From NCBI GenBank assembly GCA_029880265.1, contig JAOUOT010000016.1:1-64000 (forward strand): 64,000 nucleotides of DNA. The letters run 5' to 3'. Origin of the DNA: Spirochaetia bacterium (GTDB lineage: Bacteria; Spirochaetota; Leptospiria; Turneriellales; JAOUOS01). Of this stretch, positions 27,861 through 37,574 are shown piece by piece. Below the pieces are notes generated by a model, which saw only the letters and a list, made by a program, of their open reading frames with translations, made no database searches and was not told the origin of the DNA. The translations under genes were made by a program, and so were the position numbers. Within the stretch, counting starts at the first letter, position 1. Each line of letters begins with the position of its first letter.

Positions 27861-29402
27861 ATGCCAGAAAAAAACAATAGAGTTTACATATTTGATACGA
27901 CCTTAAGAGACGGCGAACAGTGTCCGGGCGCTTCAATGACAGAAGACGAAAAATTGATGGTCGCCAGACAATTGGCCAAGCTTAAAATAGATATTATCGA
28001 GGCGGGTTTTCCTGTATCTTCTCCGGTGCAATTTTCGGCTGTTCAAAGAATAAGCCGCGAAATAGAGGGGCCTGTTATCGCGGCCTTGGCCAGAGCGGTA
28101 AAAGGCGACATTGAATCGGCCATTGACGCGTTAAAACCCGCAAAGAAAAAGCGAATTCATACATTTATCGCCACCAGCGAAATACATATGCAGCATAAGC
28201 TTAATAAGAAGCCTTCAGAGGTGCTTAAAATGGCTGTTGAAGCGGTTAAAATGGCCGTTGATTCAATTGAAAACGTAGAATTTTCTGCTGAAGACGCCAC
28301 AAGAAGCGATATTAATTTTTTAACAGAAATTGTTGAAGCCGTTATAGAAGCCGGAGCGCGAACCATAAATATACCCGATACCGTCGGATACACAACCCCA
28401 AAAGAATATGCCCGTATATTTGAATCATTGATAAAAAACGTTAAATACGGCGAGAACGTTATATTCTCAACCCATTGTCATAATGACTTAGGTCTTGCCG
28501 TGGCTAATTCGTTAACCGCATTGCAAAGCGGAGCAAGACAGGTTGAATGCACAATAAACGGCATAGGAGAAAGAGCGGGAAATACGGCAATGGAAGAAGT
28601 CGTTATGGCCATTCAAACCCGAAAAGAAATCTTCCCTTATGAATTAAGCATTGATCCTAAGCAGATATCAAAAGCTTCAAGGTTAATAACCAAAGTTACC
28701 GGCATGGTTGTTCAGCCAAATAAGGCTATTGTAGGGGCTAACGCTTTTGCGCACGAATCTGGCATTCACCAGCACGGCATGATCAAAAACAGGCTTACTT
28801 ATGAAATTATGACCCCCGAATCAATAGGCCTTGAAGGCAGCCGTCTGGTAATGGGAAGGCATTCAGGCAGAGCAGGTTTTAATCAAAAAATTATCGAGCT
28901 TGGCTTTAAGTTAAATGAAGAAGAAATAAACCGCGCCTATGAACAATTTCTTTCAGTCGCCGACAAGAAAAAAGAAGTATACGAAGAAGATATTATAGCT
29001 TTAATAGACGAGCAATTCGGTAAAACGGGAGACGAGGTTTATAAACTTGAATATTTTCAAATCACATCGGGCTCTACTGTTGTACCCACGGCAACTGTGA
29101 AAGTAAGCAATTTGCAAAAAGGCATTACTCATGAAGTAGAAGTCGAAGCGGTTACAGGAGACGGCCCTGTGTCTGCACTGTTTAGAGCCATTGAAAAAGC
29201 GCTTAATATACAAACTACGTTAGAGGTATTTAATATTACGCCCATAACCTCAGGTAAAGACGCATTGGGCGAGGCTCGCGTCGGCTTAAAGGTGAAAGAC
29301 AGCAAAGTTTTTTACGGCAAAGGCACCTCTACCGATATAACAGAAGCCTGCGCGAAGGCGTTTCTAAATGCGCTTAATAAATTTGAGAAAACTAAAGCTT
29401 AA
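27861..29402 (+). CDS. leuA: 2-isopropylmalate synthase
   Basis: Catalyses the first committed step of leucine synthesis, joining acetyl-CoA and 2-oxoisovalerate. The TIM-barrel has DTTLRDGEQCPG (12-23), the HxH metal site in STHCHNDLGLA, and NGIGERAGN. The C-terminal LeuA allosteric domain (about 390-510) is complete, so leucine feedback is likely. At 513 aa it matches the LeuA type-1 family. The rest of the leu genes are absent here. No leader peptide or T-box is visible in the 181-bp upstream gap. Confidence 0.95.
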   Translation: MPEKNNRVYIFDTTLRDGEQCPGASMTEDEKLMVARQLAKLKIDIIEAGFPVSSPVQFSAVQRISREIEGPVIAALARAVKGDIESAIDALKPAKKKRIHTFIATSEIHMQHKLNKKPSEVLKMAVEAVKMAVDSIENVEFSAEDATRSDINFLTEIVEAVIEAGARTINIPDTVGYTTPKEYARIFESLIKNVKYGENVIFSTHCHNDLGLAVANSLTALQSGARQVECTINGIGERAGNTAMEEVVMAIQTRKEIFPYELSIDPKQISKASRLITKVTGMVVQPNKAIVGANAFAHESGIHQHGMIKNRLTYEIMTPESIGLEGSRLVMGRHSGRAGFNQKIIELGFKLNEEEINRAYEQFLSVADKKKEVYEEDIIALIDEQFGKTGDEVYKLEYFQITSGSTVVPTATVKVSNLQKGITHEVEVEAVTGDGPVSALFRAIEKALNIQTTLEVFNITPITSGKDALGEARVGLKVKDSKVFYGKGTSTDITEACAKAFLNALNKFEKTKA

Positions 29403-29409
29403 AGATAAT

Positions 29410-29883
29410 TCAGCTGACCAGAACAACCGCCGTCGCGACAATGCCTTCTTCTCTGCCTGTAAAACCGAGTTTTTCTGTGGTAGTCGCTTTGATGCTTACT
29501 TGAGATAAGTTTATCTCTAATAGATCAGAAATATTTTTTCGGATGTCTTCGCGGTAATCGCTTATCTTCGGTTTTTCGCAGATGATTGTGCAATCAAGAT
29601 TGCCGATAGAAAATCCGCATTCTTTAACTTTTGACTTCGCGAAAAGAATAAAATCTTTGCTGTCTCTGTTTTTATTTTCTTTTATTCCGGGAGGGAAATA
29701 ATAACCGATATCATAGTCGCTTACCGAGCCTAATAGCGCATCTGTAACGGCATGCAGCAATACATCGGCGTCAGAGTATCCCTCAAGCGAAAACGGCGCC
29801 GGTATTTTTACGCCGCCTAATATAATAAAATCGCCTTTTTTTATTTTATGGGCGTCAATTCCCTGTCCTATTCTTACTTTCAT
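29410..29883 (-). CDS. ispF: 2-C-methyl-D-erythritol 2,4-cyclodiphosphate synthase
   Basis: MEP-pathway cyclase. Key pieces: the zinc site IGQGIDAHKI, EGYSDADVLLHAVTDALLG, and the C-terminal ATTTEKLGFTGREEGI. The segment after DIGYYFPP is altered and slightly longer than usual, reading GIKENKNRDS, where other members have a His and shorter acidic turn. It overlaps ispD by 4 bp. Isoprenoid synthesis therefore uses the MEP route, at least in part. Confidence 0.95.
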   Translation of the reverse strand: MKVRIGQGIDAHKIKKGDFIILGGVKIPAPFSLEGYSDADVLLHAVTDALLGSVSDYDIGYYFPPGIKENKNRDSKDFILFAKSKVKECGFSIGNLDCTIICEKPKISDYREDIRKNISDLLEINLSQVSIKATTTEKLGFTGREEGIVATAVVLVS

Positions 29884-30593
29884 TTTATATCTTCTTTAAA
29901 TGTTATCTTTTTATTTTGAATGTCTCCTGAATAAGAATATACTTCAAAATTTAACGAAAGTAAAAAAGAACCTTCGTCAGAAAAATCAAGATTACTCTCT
30001 TTTTCAACGCATTTGTCTAAGGCGTCTGCCCAAACCAACTGCGGAGTTTGAATTTGAAATGTAGAGCTTCGATTAATATACTCGCCTACTTTACCTTTCG
30101 TTATTTTGCATAATGAATCGGTCGCCTGCGTAACCGGTATAAAGCATGTATGTGTTTCAGAAAGTTTTTCTAGGTTTTCAGATATGCGGCCTATGAAATC
30201 TTCAGACAAAAAAGGCCTATTCGCGTCATGTACGGCGATTTTTTTTATATGGGGATGGTTTTTTTTAAGAGACTTCCACCCGTTTCTCATGCTTTCATTT
30301 CGCGTTTTACCGCCTTCTGTCGTATATATTTTTACAAGCGGATGGTTGGTTTCAATAACAGACTTTGCATCAAGAAATACGGGATCTTTTTCATACTCTT
30401 TTTTTACCACAAAAACCACGGAATTAAAAGAAATAGAATTTAAAAGTCTTTCGCAGCTTATCGCAAACAAAGGAAGACTGCCGTATGTTAAATCTTGAAG
30501 TCGATAAAACTGCTTTGGAAGCGACGAACCAAAACGGGTTCCGCCGCCTCCCAGCAGTAAAATTAAAGCTTTTTCGTTTTTACTTTCCCGCAA
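29880..30593 (-). CDS. ispD: 2-C-methyl-D-erythritol 4-phosphate cytidylyltransferase
   Basis: IspD adds CMP to MEP. The nucleotide-binding start [18 protein letters not shown] has the family's GxGxRxG-like signature. [14 protein letters not shown] and [11 protein letters not shown] are the other landmarks. The 237-aa length is normal. It overlaps the PIN/TRAM gene upstream by 14 bp and ispF downstream by 4 bp, so the three genes are surely one transcript. Confidence 0.95.
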   Translation of the reverse strand: MRESKNEKALILLLGGGGTRFGSSLPKQFYRLQDLTYGSLPLFAISCERLLNSISFNSVVFVVKKEYEKDPVFLDAKSVIETNHPLVKIYTTEGGKTRNESMRNGWKSLKKNHPHIKKIAVHDANRPFLSEDFIGRISENLEKLSETHTCFIPVTQATDSLCKITKGKVGEYINRSSTFQIQTPQLVWADALDKCVEKESNLDFSDEGSFLLSLNFEVYSYSGDIQNKKITFKEDIK

Positions 30594-31557
30594 TTTTTGT
30601 AAAAATCATTTTTCCGGCGTTTGTTTGAATAACGCTTGTAACATTTACTTTGGCTTTTTTGCCCATCAACTTGCCGCCATTTTCAATAACCACCATGGTA
30701 CCGTCGTCTAGATAACCGATGCCCTGATTTTCGTCTTTTCCTTCTTTAACCACCTGTATATCCATTTCTTCGCCCGGTAAAACAACAGGTTTTAACGCGT
30801 TTGCAAGATTATTAATATTTAAAACCAATACGTCTTGCAATTCGGCGACTTTATTTAAATTAAAGTCGTTGGTTACGAGCCTTCCCCTGATTTCTTTAGC
30901 AAGTCGAACCAGTTTTGCGTCGACTTCGCGGGTATCGTCGTAATCTTTGTAAGATATTTTCACTTCTAAGTCGTCTTTATTTTGAAGCGATTTTAACATA
31001 TCTAAACCTCGACGGCCCCGGTTTCTTTTTATAGGGTCGGGCGAATCAGAGATTAACTGAATTTCGCGAAGCACAAAATTTGGCACAATCATAGGCCCTT
31101 CTATAAAGCCCGCGCTCGCTATATCAATTATTCTGCCGTCAATTATTATGCTTGTATCAAGAACTTTCGGCGAAACGTCTGCGGCCGGCTCAATCGCCTT
31201 ATCTGCCGCCGGTTTGAAAGACGTTAAACCGAAACCAGTTTCTTTTTCATATAAATAAAATCCATATCCGCTCATTGACGCAAATATACCAAGCAAAGCC
31301 CAAACGATATAAGGCGAAAACCCCGAAAAAAGAGGGCTGGCCAACCCCATAACCGCTATAGCCGCGAATATTCCCACCAAAGCCGATACAGTTCTTGTTA
31401 TGTGAAATTTTTCATTAACTACGTCTAACAAAAACGCCGAACCAACCGAAATTACAAACGTTGTAACAGCGGCTATAATACCGGTCGTAGATTGTTCAAG
31501 CAAAAATACAACAGCGCTCGTTAACGCCGCCGTAAGAAAAACAAACCATTTTTGCAT
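30580..31557 (-). CDS. PIN/TRAM-domain membrane protein (YacL family)
   Basis: Four N-terminal hydrophobic helices (about 1-105) anchor a PIN domain (about 130-250) and a C-terminal TRAM domain (about 265-325). The PIN domain has acidic residues in [10 protein letters not shown] and VTNDFNLNK, so RNase activity is plausible. TRAM probably binds RNA. A near-perfect AGGAGG ribosome binding site precedes the ATG. The neighbours CarD, ispD and ispF match the arrangement known from Bacillus around yacL. Confidence 0.9.
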   Translation of the reverse strand: MQKWFVFLTAALTSAVVFLLEQSTTGIIAAVTTFVISVGSAFLLDVVNEKFHITRTVSALVGIFAAIAVMGLASPLFSGFSPYIVWALLGIFASMSGYGFYLYEKETGFGLTSFKPAADKAIEPAADVSPKVLDTSIIIDGRIIDIASAGFIEGPMIVPNFVLREIQLISDSPDPIKRNRGRRGLDMLKSLQNKDDLEVKISYKDYDDTREVDAKLVRLAKEIRGRLVTNDFNLNKVAELQDVLVLNINNLANALKPVVLPGEEMDIQVVKEGKDENQGIGYLDDGTMVVIENGGKLMGKKAKVNVTSVIQTNAGKMIFTKIAGK

Positions 31558-31621
31558 ATTATCCTCCTAAAATATTTTTATGTTTAAGAAGATAATGTTG
31601 TTTTTTTTTGAATGCCGAATA

Positions 31622-32101
31622 TTATTTAGAAAGAATCTCAGATATCATACTGCTTGCTTCTTCAGTTTCAGTGTTTTGCGCTAAAGCAACTTCATTTATA
31701 ACAAGGCTATAGGCCGATTCATAAAGTTTTCTTTCCATAATGGATAGTTCTTTATCTCTCGCCCGTTTGTACAAATTTCTACAAACTTCAGCCACTGAAA
31801 ATATGGAACCCGATTTTACTTTTACCAAGTTGTTCTGGTATCGAATCTTCCAGTCTTCTTCTTGCTCTACGTAATCTTCTTTAAGCAACTTAATAACTTT
31901 TCTAACTTCGTTTTTATCAATAATATGCCTTAGACCGATTTCTTTAGCATTATCAATAGGCACCATTACTTTCATTTTTGTGTTAGCAAGCTGAACTATG
32001 TAATACTTTTTCTTCTTTTTTAAAACTTTTTGTTCGGTAATATCAGCAATTATTCCCACGCCATGCATGGGGTAAACAACATAATCCTTTTTTTTAAACA
32101 T
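31622..32101 (-). CDS. CarD-family transcription regulator
   Basis: CarD binds RNA polymerase and stabilises the open complex. The N-terminal Tudor-like domain shows [18 protein letters not shown], and the C-terminal part is helical and basic. Length is 159 aa. It lies 64 bp upstream of the PIN/TRAM gene and may head its operon. Its own 344-bp upstream region contains several strong hairpins. Confidence 0.9.
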   Translation of the reverse strand: MFKKKDYVVYPMHGVGIIADITEQKVLKKKKKYYIVQLANTKMKVMVPIDNAKEIGLRHIIDKNEVRKVIKLLKEDYVEQEEDWKIRYQNNLVKVKSGSIFSVAEVCRNLYKRARDKELSIMERKLYESAYSLVINEVALAQNTETEEASSMISEILSK

Positions 32102-32445
32102 TTATAATTAATAACTTTTTTAATTGAAACTGTCTTCAAATAGACGTTCATTTTATAATGAATCATCAAACCGTTTCGATTTTTTTAATTCAACTATACT
32201 CAAGACCGTTTCTTTTATTTCATATTGAGTAAAATTGTTTTCTCAAAGAATAATTAAATTATTCTTAAGAAAAGACTGCTTTACCCAATATTTTCGGATA
32301 CAATAATTTTCTTTATGACCCTTTCGGTCACGCCGCCGCATAATGCGACTTCAATTTGCTACTGAACCCTTTAATATAGTCAAACAAAATTAAAACTGTT
32401 TTGACGTCAAGATATTTTAAAATATTATATCGAAAATAAGTAATT
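32102..32445. other. 344-bp intergenic region with clustered hairpins
   Basis: No ORF of note. On the minus strand, toward carD, three structures follow each other. CGCAT-T-ATGCG lies around 32337-32347. GACC-GAAAG-GGTC lies within 32316-32330. A 9-bp AT stem with 3-nt loop (32246-32266) extends through flanking TTTTCT/AGAAAA to 32238-32273. No T-run follows. A structured 5' leader or operator cluster is possible. Confidence 0.5.
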
Positions 32446-32952
32446 TTAATCATCGTCGTCTTTTATCTTAATTTGTCTTCTATCTAAATCGCCAGCCTTC
32501 GCGCCAAAAGCGTCGGCGGCTTTATGTTGATAAACCAACTCGCCGCCTTTTTTACCTGTAAAACCGCCGATAATAATAACAAGAACGCTAAGGGCCAATA
32601 TAAAAAGCGTCAATTTCTGTCTCAGAGCGCCTTTTAAGAAAGCGACGACAATAGAGCCAGCGAAAAGAAAAACAACCGATATGGTAAAAACTTTTGCCAA
32701 GCCCTCATGAGTTTCTATAATATCTTCTTGAATTATTTTTTCAACAATATCTTCGTCATGTTCGCCGGTCATCATTGAAAACATTGAACCGACGGTCATC
32801 AGGGCCAAAACGATAATTAATATCTTCCATAAATCGCTATCAAACAGATTTATTTCAGAATTTTCCTGATTTTTTCTCCATATTAATATTAATATAATAG
32901 GGACCAAAAACATAAGCCCTAAGGGCAGGTGAATTACCATTGGATGAAGCAT
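32446..32952 (-). CDS. DUF2231-like membrane protein
   Basis: 168 aa with four helices. The LHPMVIHLPLGLMF start is typical of DUF2231, as is the final GELVYQH. The acidic tail KIKDDDD is unusual. A good AAGGAG ribosome binding site lies upstream. Members are sometimes found near cytochromes, and the two histidines in the first helix could bind haem, but nothing demonstrates it. Confidence 0.75.
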   Translation of the reverse strand: MLHPMVIHLPLGLMFLVPIILILIWRKNQENSEINLFDSDLWKILIIVLALMTVGSMFSMMTGEHDEDIVEKIIQEDIIETHEGLAKVFTISVVFLFAGSIVVAFLKGALRQKLTLFILALSVLVIIIGGFTGKKGGELVYQHKAADAFGAKAGDLDRRQIKIKDDDD

Positions 32953-33195
32953 GTTGTCTCCTTATAAACAAAGAATTTTTATATTCTTTATTTTCTCGCG
33001 CCATTTTAACATTTCTGGCAAAAAAGGCAAGAAAAAACCGGACAGGATTTTACGATAGGTACATGAGAATTTTTTTCATAAGCATACTTGTTTAACAATT
33101 TCTCAAAAGAGTTACAACATTTATCCTGCCCGAATTTTTCTAAGAAGCTTTTTAATATACTTAAATAAAAAAATCAATCCGTCAAATGACTTACG

Positions 33196-33714
33196 CTAGT
33201 CAAAAAACGCTTCTTCATCTTCTAATTCAAAAATTGATTCTAAAAAAAACGCCGTAAATTCGGCCCGCGAATTAAAACCACTTTTTTTATAAATTTCAAT
33301 AGCCTGTTGACGAGCGGTTCTTTCGCTTTTTTTAAGAAGATTTGCTATCTGCATAAAACTGTACCCTCTTATGACTAAAAAAGCCACGGTAATTTCTGTC
33401 TCTGTAAGGCCCCATTCTTTTAATTGGTTTTCAATATCATTGCGTATGTTTGATCGAATTTTAGATGTTTTTATCTTCCAGTATTTTGATTTTTCTTTAA
33501 GAGCCTTATTGTCAGATTTCAATTTTTCAATTGATCTAGTTTGATTTAATAGCGTTTTAAAAAAGAATATAAACAGCCATCCGATAAATATGAAAAATAA
33601 AGACTCAACAAATAAATGCGAAAAATCAAAACCAAGATATAAATCGTCATAAATATCCCAAAACGAGAATATTAACAGGACCCCTAAAATGATTACTATT
33701 ATTCGATAACGCAT
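33196..33714 (-). CDS. Membrane-tethered LuxR-type regulator
   Basis: Two N-terminal helices (about 5-22 and 35-53) precede a coiled coil (about 58-90). The C-terminal LuxR HTH (about 98-160) contains LTETEITVAFLVIRGYSFMQ and IANLLKKSERTARQQAIEIY. It has no receiver or ligand domain, so signals would have to pass through the membrane or coiled coil. It lies 28 bp after a putative lipoprotein gene. Tethering may restrict it to promoters near the membrane, or the protein may be released by proteolysis. Confidence 0.8.
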   Translation of the reverse strand: MRYRIIVIILGVLLIFSFWDIYDDLYLGFDFSHLFVESLFFIFIGWLFIFFFKTLLNQTRSIEKLKSDNKALKEKSKYWKIKTSKIRSNIRNDIENQLKEWGLTETEITVAFLVIRGYSFMQIANLLKKSERTARQQAIEIYKKSGFNSRAEFTAFFLESIFELEDEEAFFD

Positions 33715-33742
33715 TTTTTTACAGATAATTCATGGGGTTACG

Positions 33743-34438
33743 CTAATATTTATTACCTATTTTTTTATCGCTTCTTTTAATATCTTCTCTTATCGGGCCA
33801 TAGTAAAAAACCTCTATTTCGCCTTTAAAGGGGCTATTTTCTGAAAATAATAGTCTATATTTTCTGCTGCCTGACGAAAAAAATTCAAAAGGAACGATTT
33901 GAAACCCTTCTGAATCTGGCGGTATTTTTACTTTGTTTTCGGGAAGCGTTTTTTCAAAGTAAAATACTTTACCAGACTTTTCTGCCCCGTCTTTCTTTAT
34001 TAAATAAAAAGAATACATGAAATCAAAGTTGAATTTATCGTATGATACAGAAGTAAATCTGTCATAATACTCAGATAACGATAACGCCTTGTATTTTTTT
34101 TGAAATTCGTCGATAAAATACAATTCAAATAAATTTACCTCTATGGGTTTATTTGATTTGTTAACCGCTCTGAACTTAAAAAAAGACAATCCGGGAAGTC
34201 TGTATATTTTTTGTTTTGAATATAAGTTAAGTCTTTCAGCTAGATCTTCCATTTCAAAACCGGTAATCGACTCTAAATAAATAAACAATCCATTTTTTTG
34301 AAAAACTAAAATATCATTAAAATCGTTATTTTCTCTGTGATTTACGACAGAATATCGAATCAATTCTCTTTTTATAGACGGATTTCCGCAAAAAAAGCCT
34401 ATGGCGATTATAATAAAAAAAGAATACTTCTTAATCAT
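33743..34438 (-). CDS. Hypothetical exported protein, possible lipoprotein
   Basis: 231 aa with an N-terminal hydrophobic stretch ending GFFCGNPS. The Cys could be a lipobox residue, but Phe at -1 is poor even for the relaxed spirochaetal box. The remainder is beta-rich with many Phe and Tyr, and I recognise no domain. It sits between mnmH (18 bp) and the membrane LuxR regulator (28 bp). A sensing partnership with that regulator is one reading of the operon, but it is speculative. Confidence 0.5.
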   Translation of the reverse strand: MIKKYSFFIIIAIGFFCGNPSIKRELIRYSVVNHRENNDFNDILVFQKNGLFIYLESITGFEMEDLAERLNLYSKQKIYRLPGLSFFKFRAVNKSNKPIEVNLFELYFIDEFQKKYKALSLSEYYDRFTSVSYDKFNFDFMYSFYLIKKDGAEKSGKVFYFEKTLPENKVKIPPDSEGFQIVPFEFFSSGSRKYRLLFSENSPFKGEIEVFYYGPIREDIKRSDKKIGNKY

Positions 34439-34456
34439 ATTTCTTGAACGCGGGCC

Positions 34457-35533
34457 TTATTGAAAAACCGAAAAATATTTTTTCAAGTCAGAATATAATT
34501 TGTTCCATGTTGGCACAATGAATTTTTTTTGAAACAAATCTTTTTTTCTCTTAAAATAATAGGTATCGTAATGATGCTCAAGCAGAAGTTCGGCGGTTTT
34601 TAATTTATTATCTTCAGCAATAAACGTTTCTATTTTACTGAATACTTCTTTTGAAAAATATTGTTTTATTTTTTCAACTTTCACGAGAATTATATTTTTT
34701 GACAAACCCGAATACTCTTCTGCAAGACGTTTTGCCCTTTCTCTTAAAGGCAGCTCTACCCATATTTTTTCTGATTCAATCATGGAATGATAAAATTTAT
34801 CGGGCAGTAGAATTTTTCCTATTTTTCTGCTTTCGCCTTCAACAATTATGGGCTTGTCATTGTTCAACTTTTTATACGAAGAAAGGGCATAAAACAACCT
34901 TGATTCAAACATTTTTTGAGCGGGCTGGGTTTCAAAATCTCCTCCGAGCATTGATCCTTTATGAGAGGCCATTTCTTCAAGGTTGACGGCGTAAAATCCG
35001 TCTGATTTAAGCGCGTTTATTAAATCGCTTTTTCCGCTGCCGCTGGGGCCGTAAATTACCCTTAAATTGTAATTTTCAGTTTCAAAAAAAGAGACTACCC
35101 TTTTTCTATAGGCCTTATATCCCTTTTTCAGAAAATAAACGTCATATCCTATGAGAAATAATACAGAGAAAAGAGATTTTGAGCGCATACCCCCGCGCCA
35201 GCAATAAACGCATATTTTTCTTCTTGAAGCCGGTTTCTTTAAGTCTTTTAATATACCGGGAATATTTTTTAAAATATAGTCGGCCCCCATTAATCTGGCC
35301 GAAAACGGATCTTTTTTATAAAGCAAACCAACCTCTGCGCGTTCTTTATTATTTAGAACCGGCAGATTAACCGATTCAGGAAAATGATCTAATTTATATT
35401 CGTCTTGGCTTCTTACGTCTATGATAAACCAGTTTTCTTCTTCAAGAGAACTTAGCAGAGTTTCGGCTTCAATTATACGCGAGGGAGGCACCATTTGAAT
35501 TACTGAATTCCCTAAATTAATTTTGTGCGTCAA
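34457..35533 (-). CDS. mnmH: tRNA 2-selenouridine synthase
   Basis: MnmH (SelU/YbbB) replaces sulfur with selenium in the wobble 2-thiouridine of Lys, Glu and Gln tRNAs, via a geranylated intermediate. The N-terminal rhodanese domain has its catalytic Cys111 in YCWRGGMRS. The P-loop domain begins GPSGSGKS (162-169). Length 358 aa fits. It implies a selenophosphate source (selD), not in this window, and tRNA 2-thiolation. It heads a three-gene unit with the lipoprotein and LuxR genes. Confidence 0.93.
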   Translation of the reverse strand: MTHKINLGNSVIQMVPPSRIIEAETLLSSLEEENWFIIDVRSQDEYKLDHFPESVNLPVLNNKERAEVGLLYKKDPFSARLMGADYILKNIPGILKDLKKPASRRKICVYCWRGGMRSKSLFSVLFLIGYDVYFLKKGYKAYRKRVVSFFETENYNLRVIYGPSGSGKSDLINALKSDGFYAVNLEEMASHKGSMLGGDFETQPAQKMFESRLFYALSSYKKLNNDKPIIVEGESRKIGKILLPDKFYHSMIESEKIWVELPLRERAKRLAEEYSGLSKNIILVKVEKIKQYFSKEVFSKIETFIAEDNKLKTAELLLEHHYDTYYFKRKKDLFQKKFIVPTWNKLYSDLKKYFSVFQ

Positions 35534-35861
35534 TGCTTATTCTTTGTCGGGTTGAAAAAGAACCATCAACATAGTAAAGAACCGCACCCTCCTTCGTTCG
35601 CCTGTACCATTAGCGACTTGTACCGTTACGAAGTTGGCGTAGCCATGCGAAGTCGAGGCAAGCTGACCGCAAGGCCGCGCCTGTCGAAGCACTTGTGCTG
35701 TTAGCGAAGCTGGCCGTAAGGCCGCGGAGTCGAAGCACTTGTGCTGAGCGGAGTCGAAGCATCGCTTCTTTATAAATAACCCACCGCTATATCAAATCTA
35801 ATAGATTATTTTGTGAAAGTACTATAAAGAATACAGGAAGTACCTTTTCTTCTAATTTTCT
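35534..35861. other. 328-bp intergenic region with GC-rich repeats
   Basis: A GC-rich stretch (about 35580-35765) interrupts the AT-rich background. It contains a tandem imperfect 47-bp repeat (unit 1 at 35660-35706, unit 2 at 35707-35752). The 18-bp core GTCGAAGCACTTGTGCTG is identical at 35683-35700 and 35729-35746. GAAGC and GGCCG motifs recur on both sides. No ORF is supported. It has the look of an intergenic repeat element. Confidence 0.6.
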
Positions 35862-37304
35862 TTAAACCGGATGGTTTAAGTCAATGTTTTTTTCTTTGAA
35901 AGTAGACTTAAAGTCTTTCATCATAATCTTAAACGCGCTTAATAGATACTCCTTGTTCAGCTCGTCTTTCATAACAATAACTTCTTTCATCTTCTCTTTA
36001 TAAAAATCTCTATAGCACATGCCTACTGCTTTGTCGACATCAGATAAGCTCATTTCATATGGCTCAATCACCGGATCTAAAATGTTATATTTTGAATAAT
36101 CAAAAACTCTTATTCTGTCTTTATATTGTTTGAATTCAGGCGTATAAGGCCACGGCGTATAAACAGGAAAAACGGCCACGTCGGGGTTCAGTTTTTTCGC
36201 CATTTCAATTGTTTTATTGATAGAATCCCATGTCTCTTCGGGAAATCCCACCATAAATGAGGCTTCTGTTAAAATTTGCGCCTCGCGTAAAATATTTATC
36301 GCCTCATGCACCTGATCGATAGTAATACCTTTATTTATTTTTTCAAGTATTTCTTCGTCGCCGCTTTCTGCCCCCATATAAACATGAAGAATTTTAGCTT
36401 TTTTATATTTGTGCAGAATATCTTTATCTCTTAAAATATCGTCAACCCGCGTTTCAAGCAAGAAATAAACGCCCAGGTCTTTTTCTATGAGCAAATCTAA
36501 AATCGTCTCCCACCTTTGGCGGTCTTTTGTCGGGTAGGCGTCAATAAATGTTACCACGTTTACGTCGTATTTATTTTTAAGCGTTTCAATTTCTTCGACT
36601 ACCTTTTCGGCCTTTCTGGGGCGCCATTTAACGTCCCAAAAAAGTCGCTGGCTGCAAAAACTGCAGCTCATATCGCAGCCGCGCGACGTTAAAACAGAAG
36701 CAAGTCTGCCGCCGGGAGGATCTACATTGTATTTATAGTAGTTCCAATCGATAAGATCCCAAGCGGGGTTTAAACTGTCAATATCTACAATAAGCTCTTC
36801 CCGGGGATTTTTAACAATACCGCCATCGGCCGAATAAACAACGCCATTTAAGCCGTTTATTTCTTCGCGCGAATCTGCTTTTATTATATTTTGAAGAACC
36901 GCCTCGCCCTCGCCGCGAATTATATAATCAATATAGGGTTCATTATTTAACATCTCTTCATACATAAACGTGGGATGAGTTCCGCTTATAACGGTTAGAA
37001 TATCAGAATTTACTTCTTTGGCGGTTTCTAGAATTTTTATTGCCGCCGGCACAGAAGCGGTACTTAAAGTACCCGTTACCGGCAAGTAATCCATCGTCAT
37101 GACAATATCGGGATTATATTTTTTTATTTCTTTAGAAATATCATTATAATCATGATGAAGCGTCATGGCGTCGTAAATTTTCGCTTCGGCCCCCGCGTCT
37201 CTTGCCGCCCCCGCAAGGTATATCATATAAAGAGGCGGCCATTGACCCGCCATATGAACCCCGCCAGTATGAAAGGGAGCCGTTACAAATAATATTTTTT
37301 TCAT
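35862..37304 (-). CDS. Cobalamin-type radical SAM protein (BchE-like)
   Basis: 480 aa. A Rossmann-type B12-binding-like N-terminal domain (about 1-150) lacks the usual DxHxxG motif, as in the BchE subclass. The radical SAM 4Fe-4S motif is C210, C214, C217 (SRGCDMSCSFC), followed by MGAESGDEEIL. The substrate cannot be named from sequence. Relatives act in porphyrin cyclisation and C-methylation. It lies 270 bp downstream of the MFS/spermidine-synthase-like gene, with a palindromic element between them, and so has its own promoter region. Confidence 0.8.
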   Translation of the reverse strand: MKKILFVTAPFHTGGVHMAGQWPPLYMIYLAGAARDAGAEAKIYDAMTLHHDYNDISKEIKKYNPDIVMTMDYLPVTGTLSTASVPAAIKILETAKEVNSDILTVISGTHPTFMYEEMLNNEPYIDYIIRGEGEAVLQNIIKADSREEINGLNGVVYSADGGIVKNPREELIVDIDSLNPAWDLIDWNYYKYNVDPPGGRLASVLTSRGCDMSCSFCSQRLFWDVKWRPRKAEKVVEEIETLKNKYDVNVVTFIDAYPTKDRQRWETILDLLIEKDLGVYFLLETRVDDILRDKDILHKYKKAKILHVYMGAESGDEEILEKINKGITIDQVHEAINILREAQILTEASFMVGFPEETWDSINKTIEMAKKLNPDVAVFPVYTPWPYTPEFKQYKDRIRVFDYSKYNILDPVIEPYEMSLSDVDKAVGMCYRDFYKEKMKEVIVMKDELNKEYLLSAFKIMMKDFKSTFKEKNIDLNHPV

Positions 37305-37457
37305 TGATTTGCCTTAATGTATAGTAGTATTACGTTTTAATGATGTTAAAAACGACTTAGGATATAGCTTTACAAGTAAAAAATGGAATATTTCAGTCTA
37401 TGAGTTTCGATTAACTTTTTATACATTTCAGTTTCAATAACTCTGGATATAACTATA

Positions 37458-37496
37458 ATTATACAAATACGGAATCGTATTCCATAATTGTAATAT
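37458..37496. promoter_or_regulatory. Operator-like inverted repeat before the radical SAM gene
   Basis: GGAAT (37471-37475) and ATTCC (37479-37483) flank CGT. The symmetry extends outward, with 14 of 18 positions matching between 37458-37475 and the reverse complement of 37479-37496. It lies about 150 bp upstream of the radical SAM start. A dimeric repressor site is possible. Confidence 0.45.
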
Positions 37497-37574
37497 TATA
37501 TTATGTCAAAAAAAAATAAAATAGAAATTGAAAGTCATCATTAATACATCGGTGCTGTCATATTTTTTTTATTT

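Noticed and set aside
34457-35533. Selenoprotein with in-frame UGA
   Set aside because: mnmH modifies tRNA and is not itself evidence for selenocysteine; I saw no TGA-interrupted frame that continues a conserved domain.
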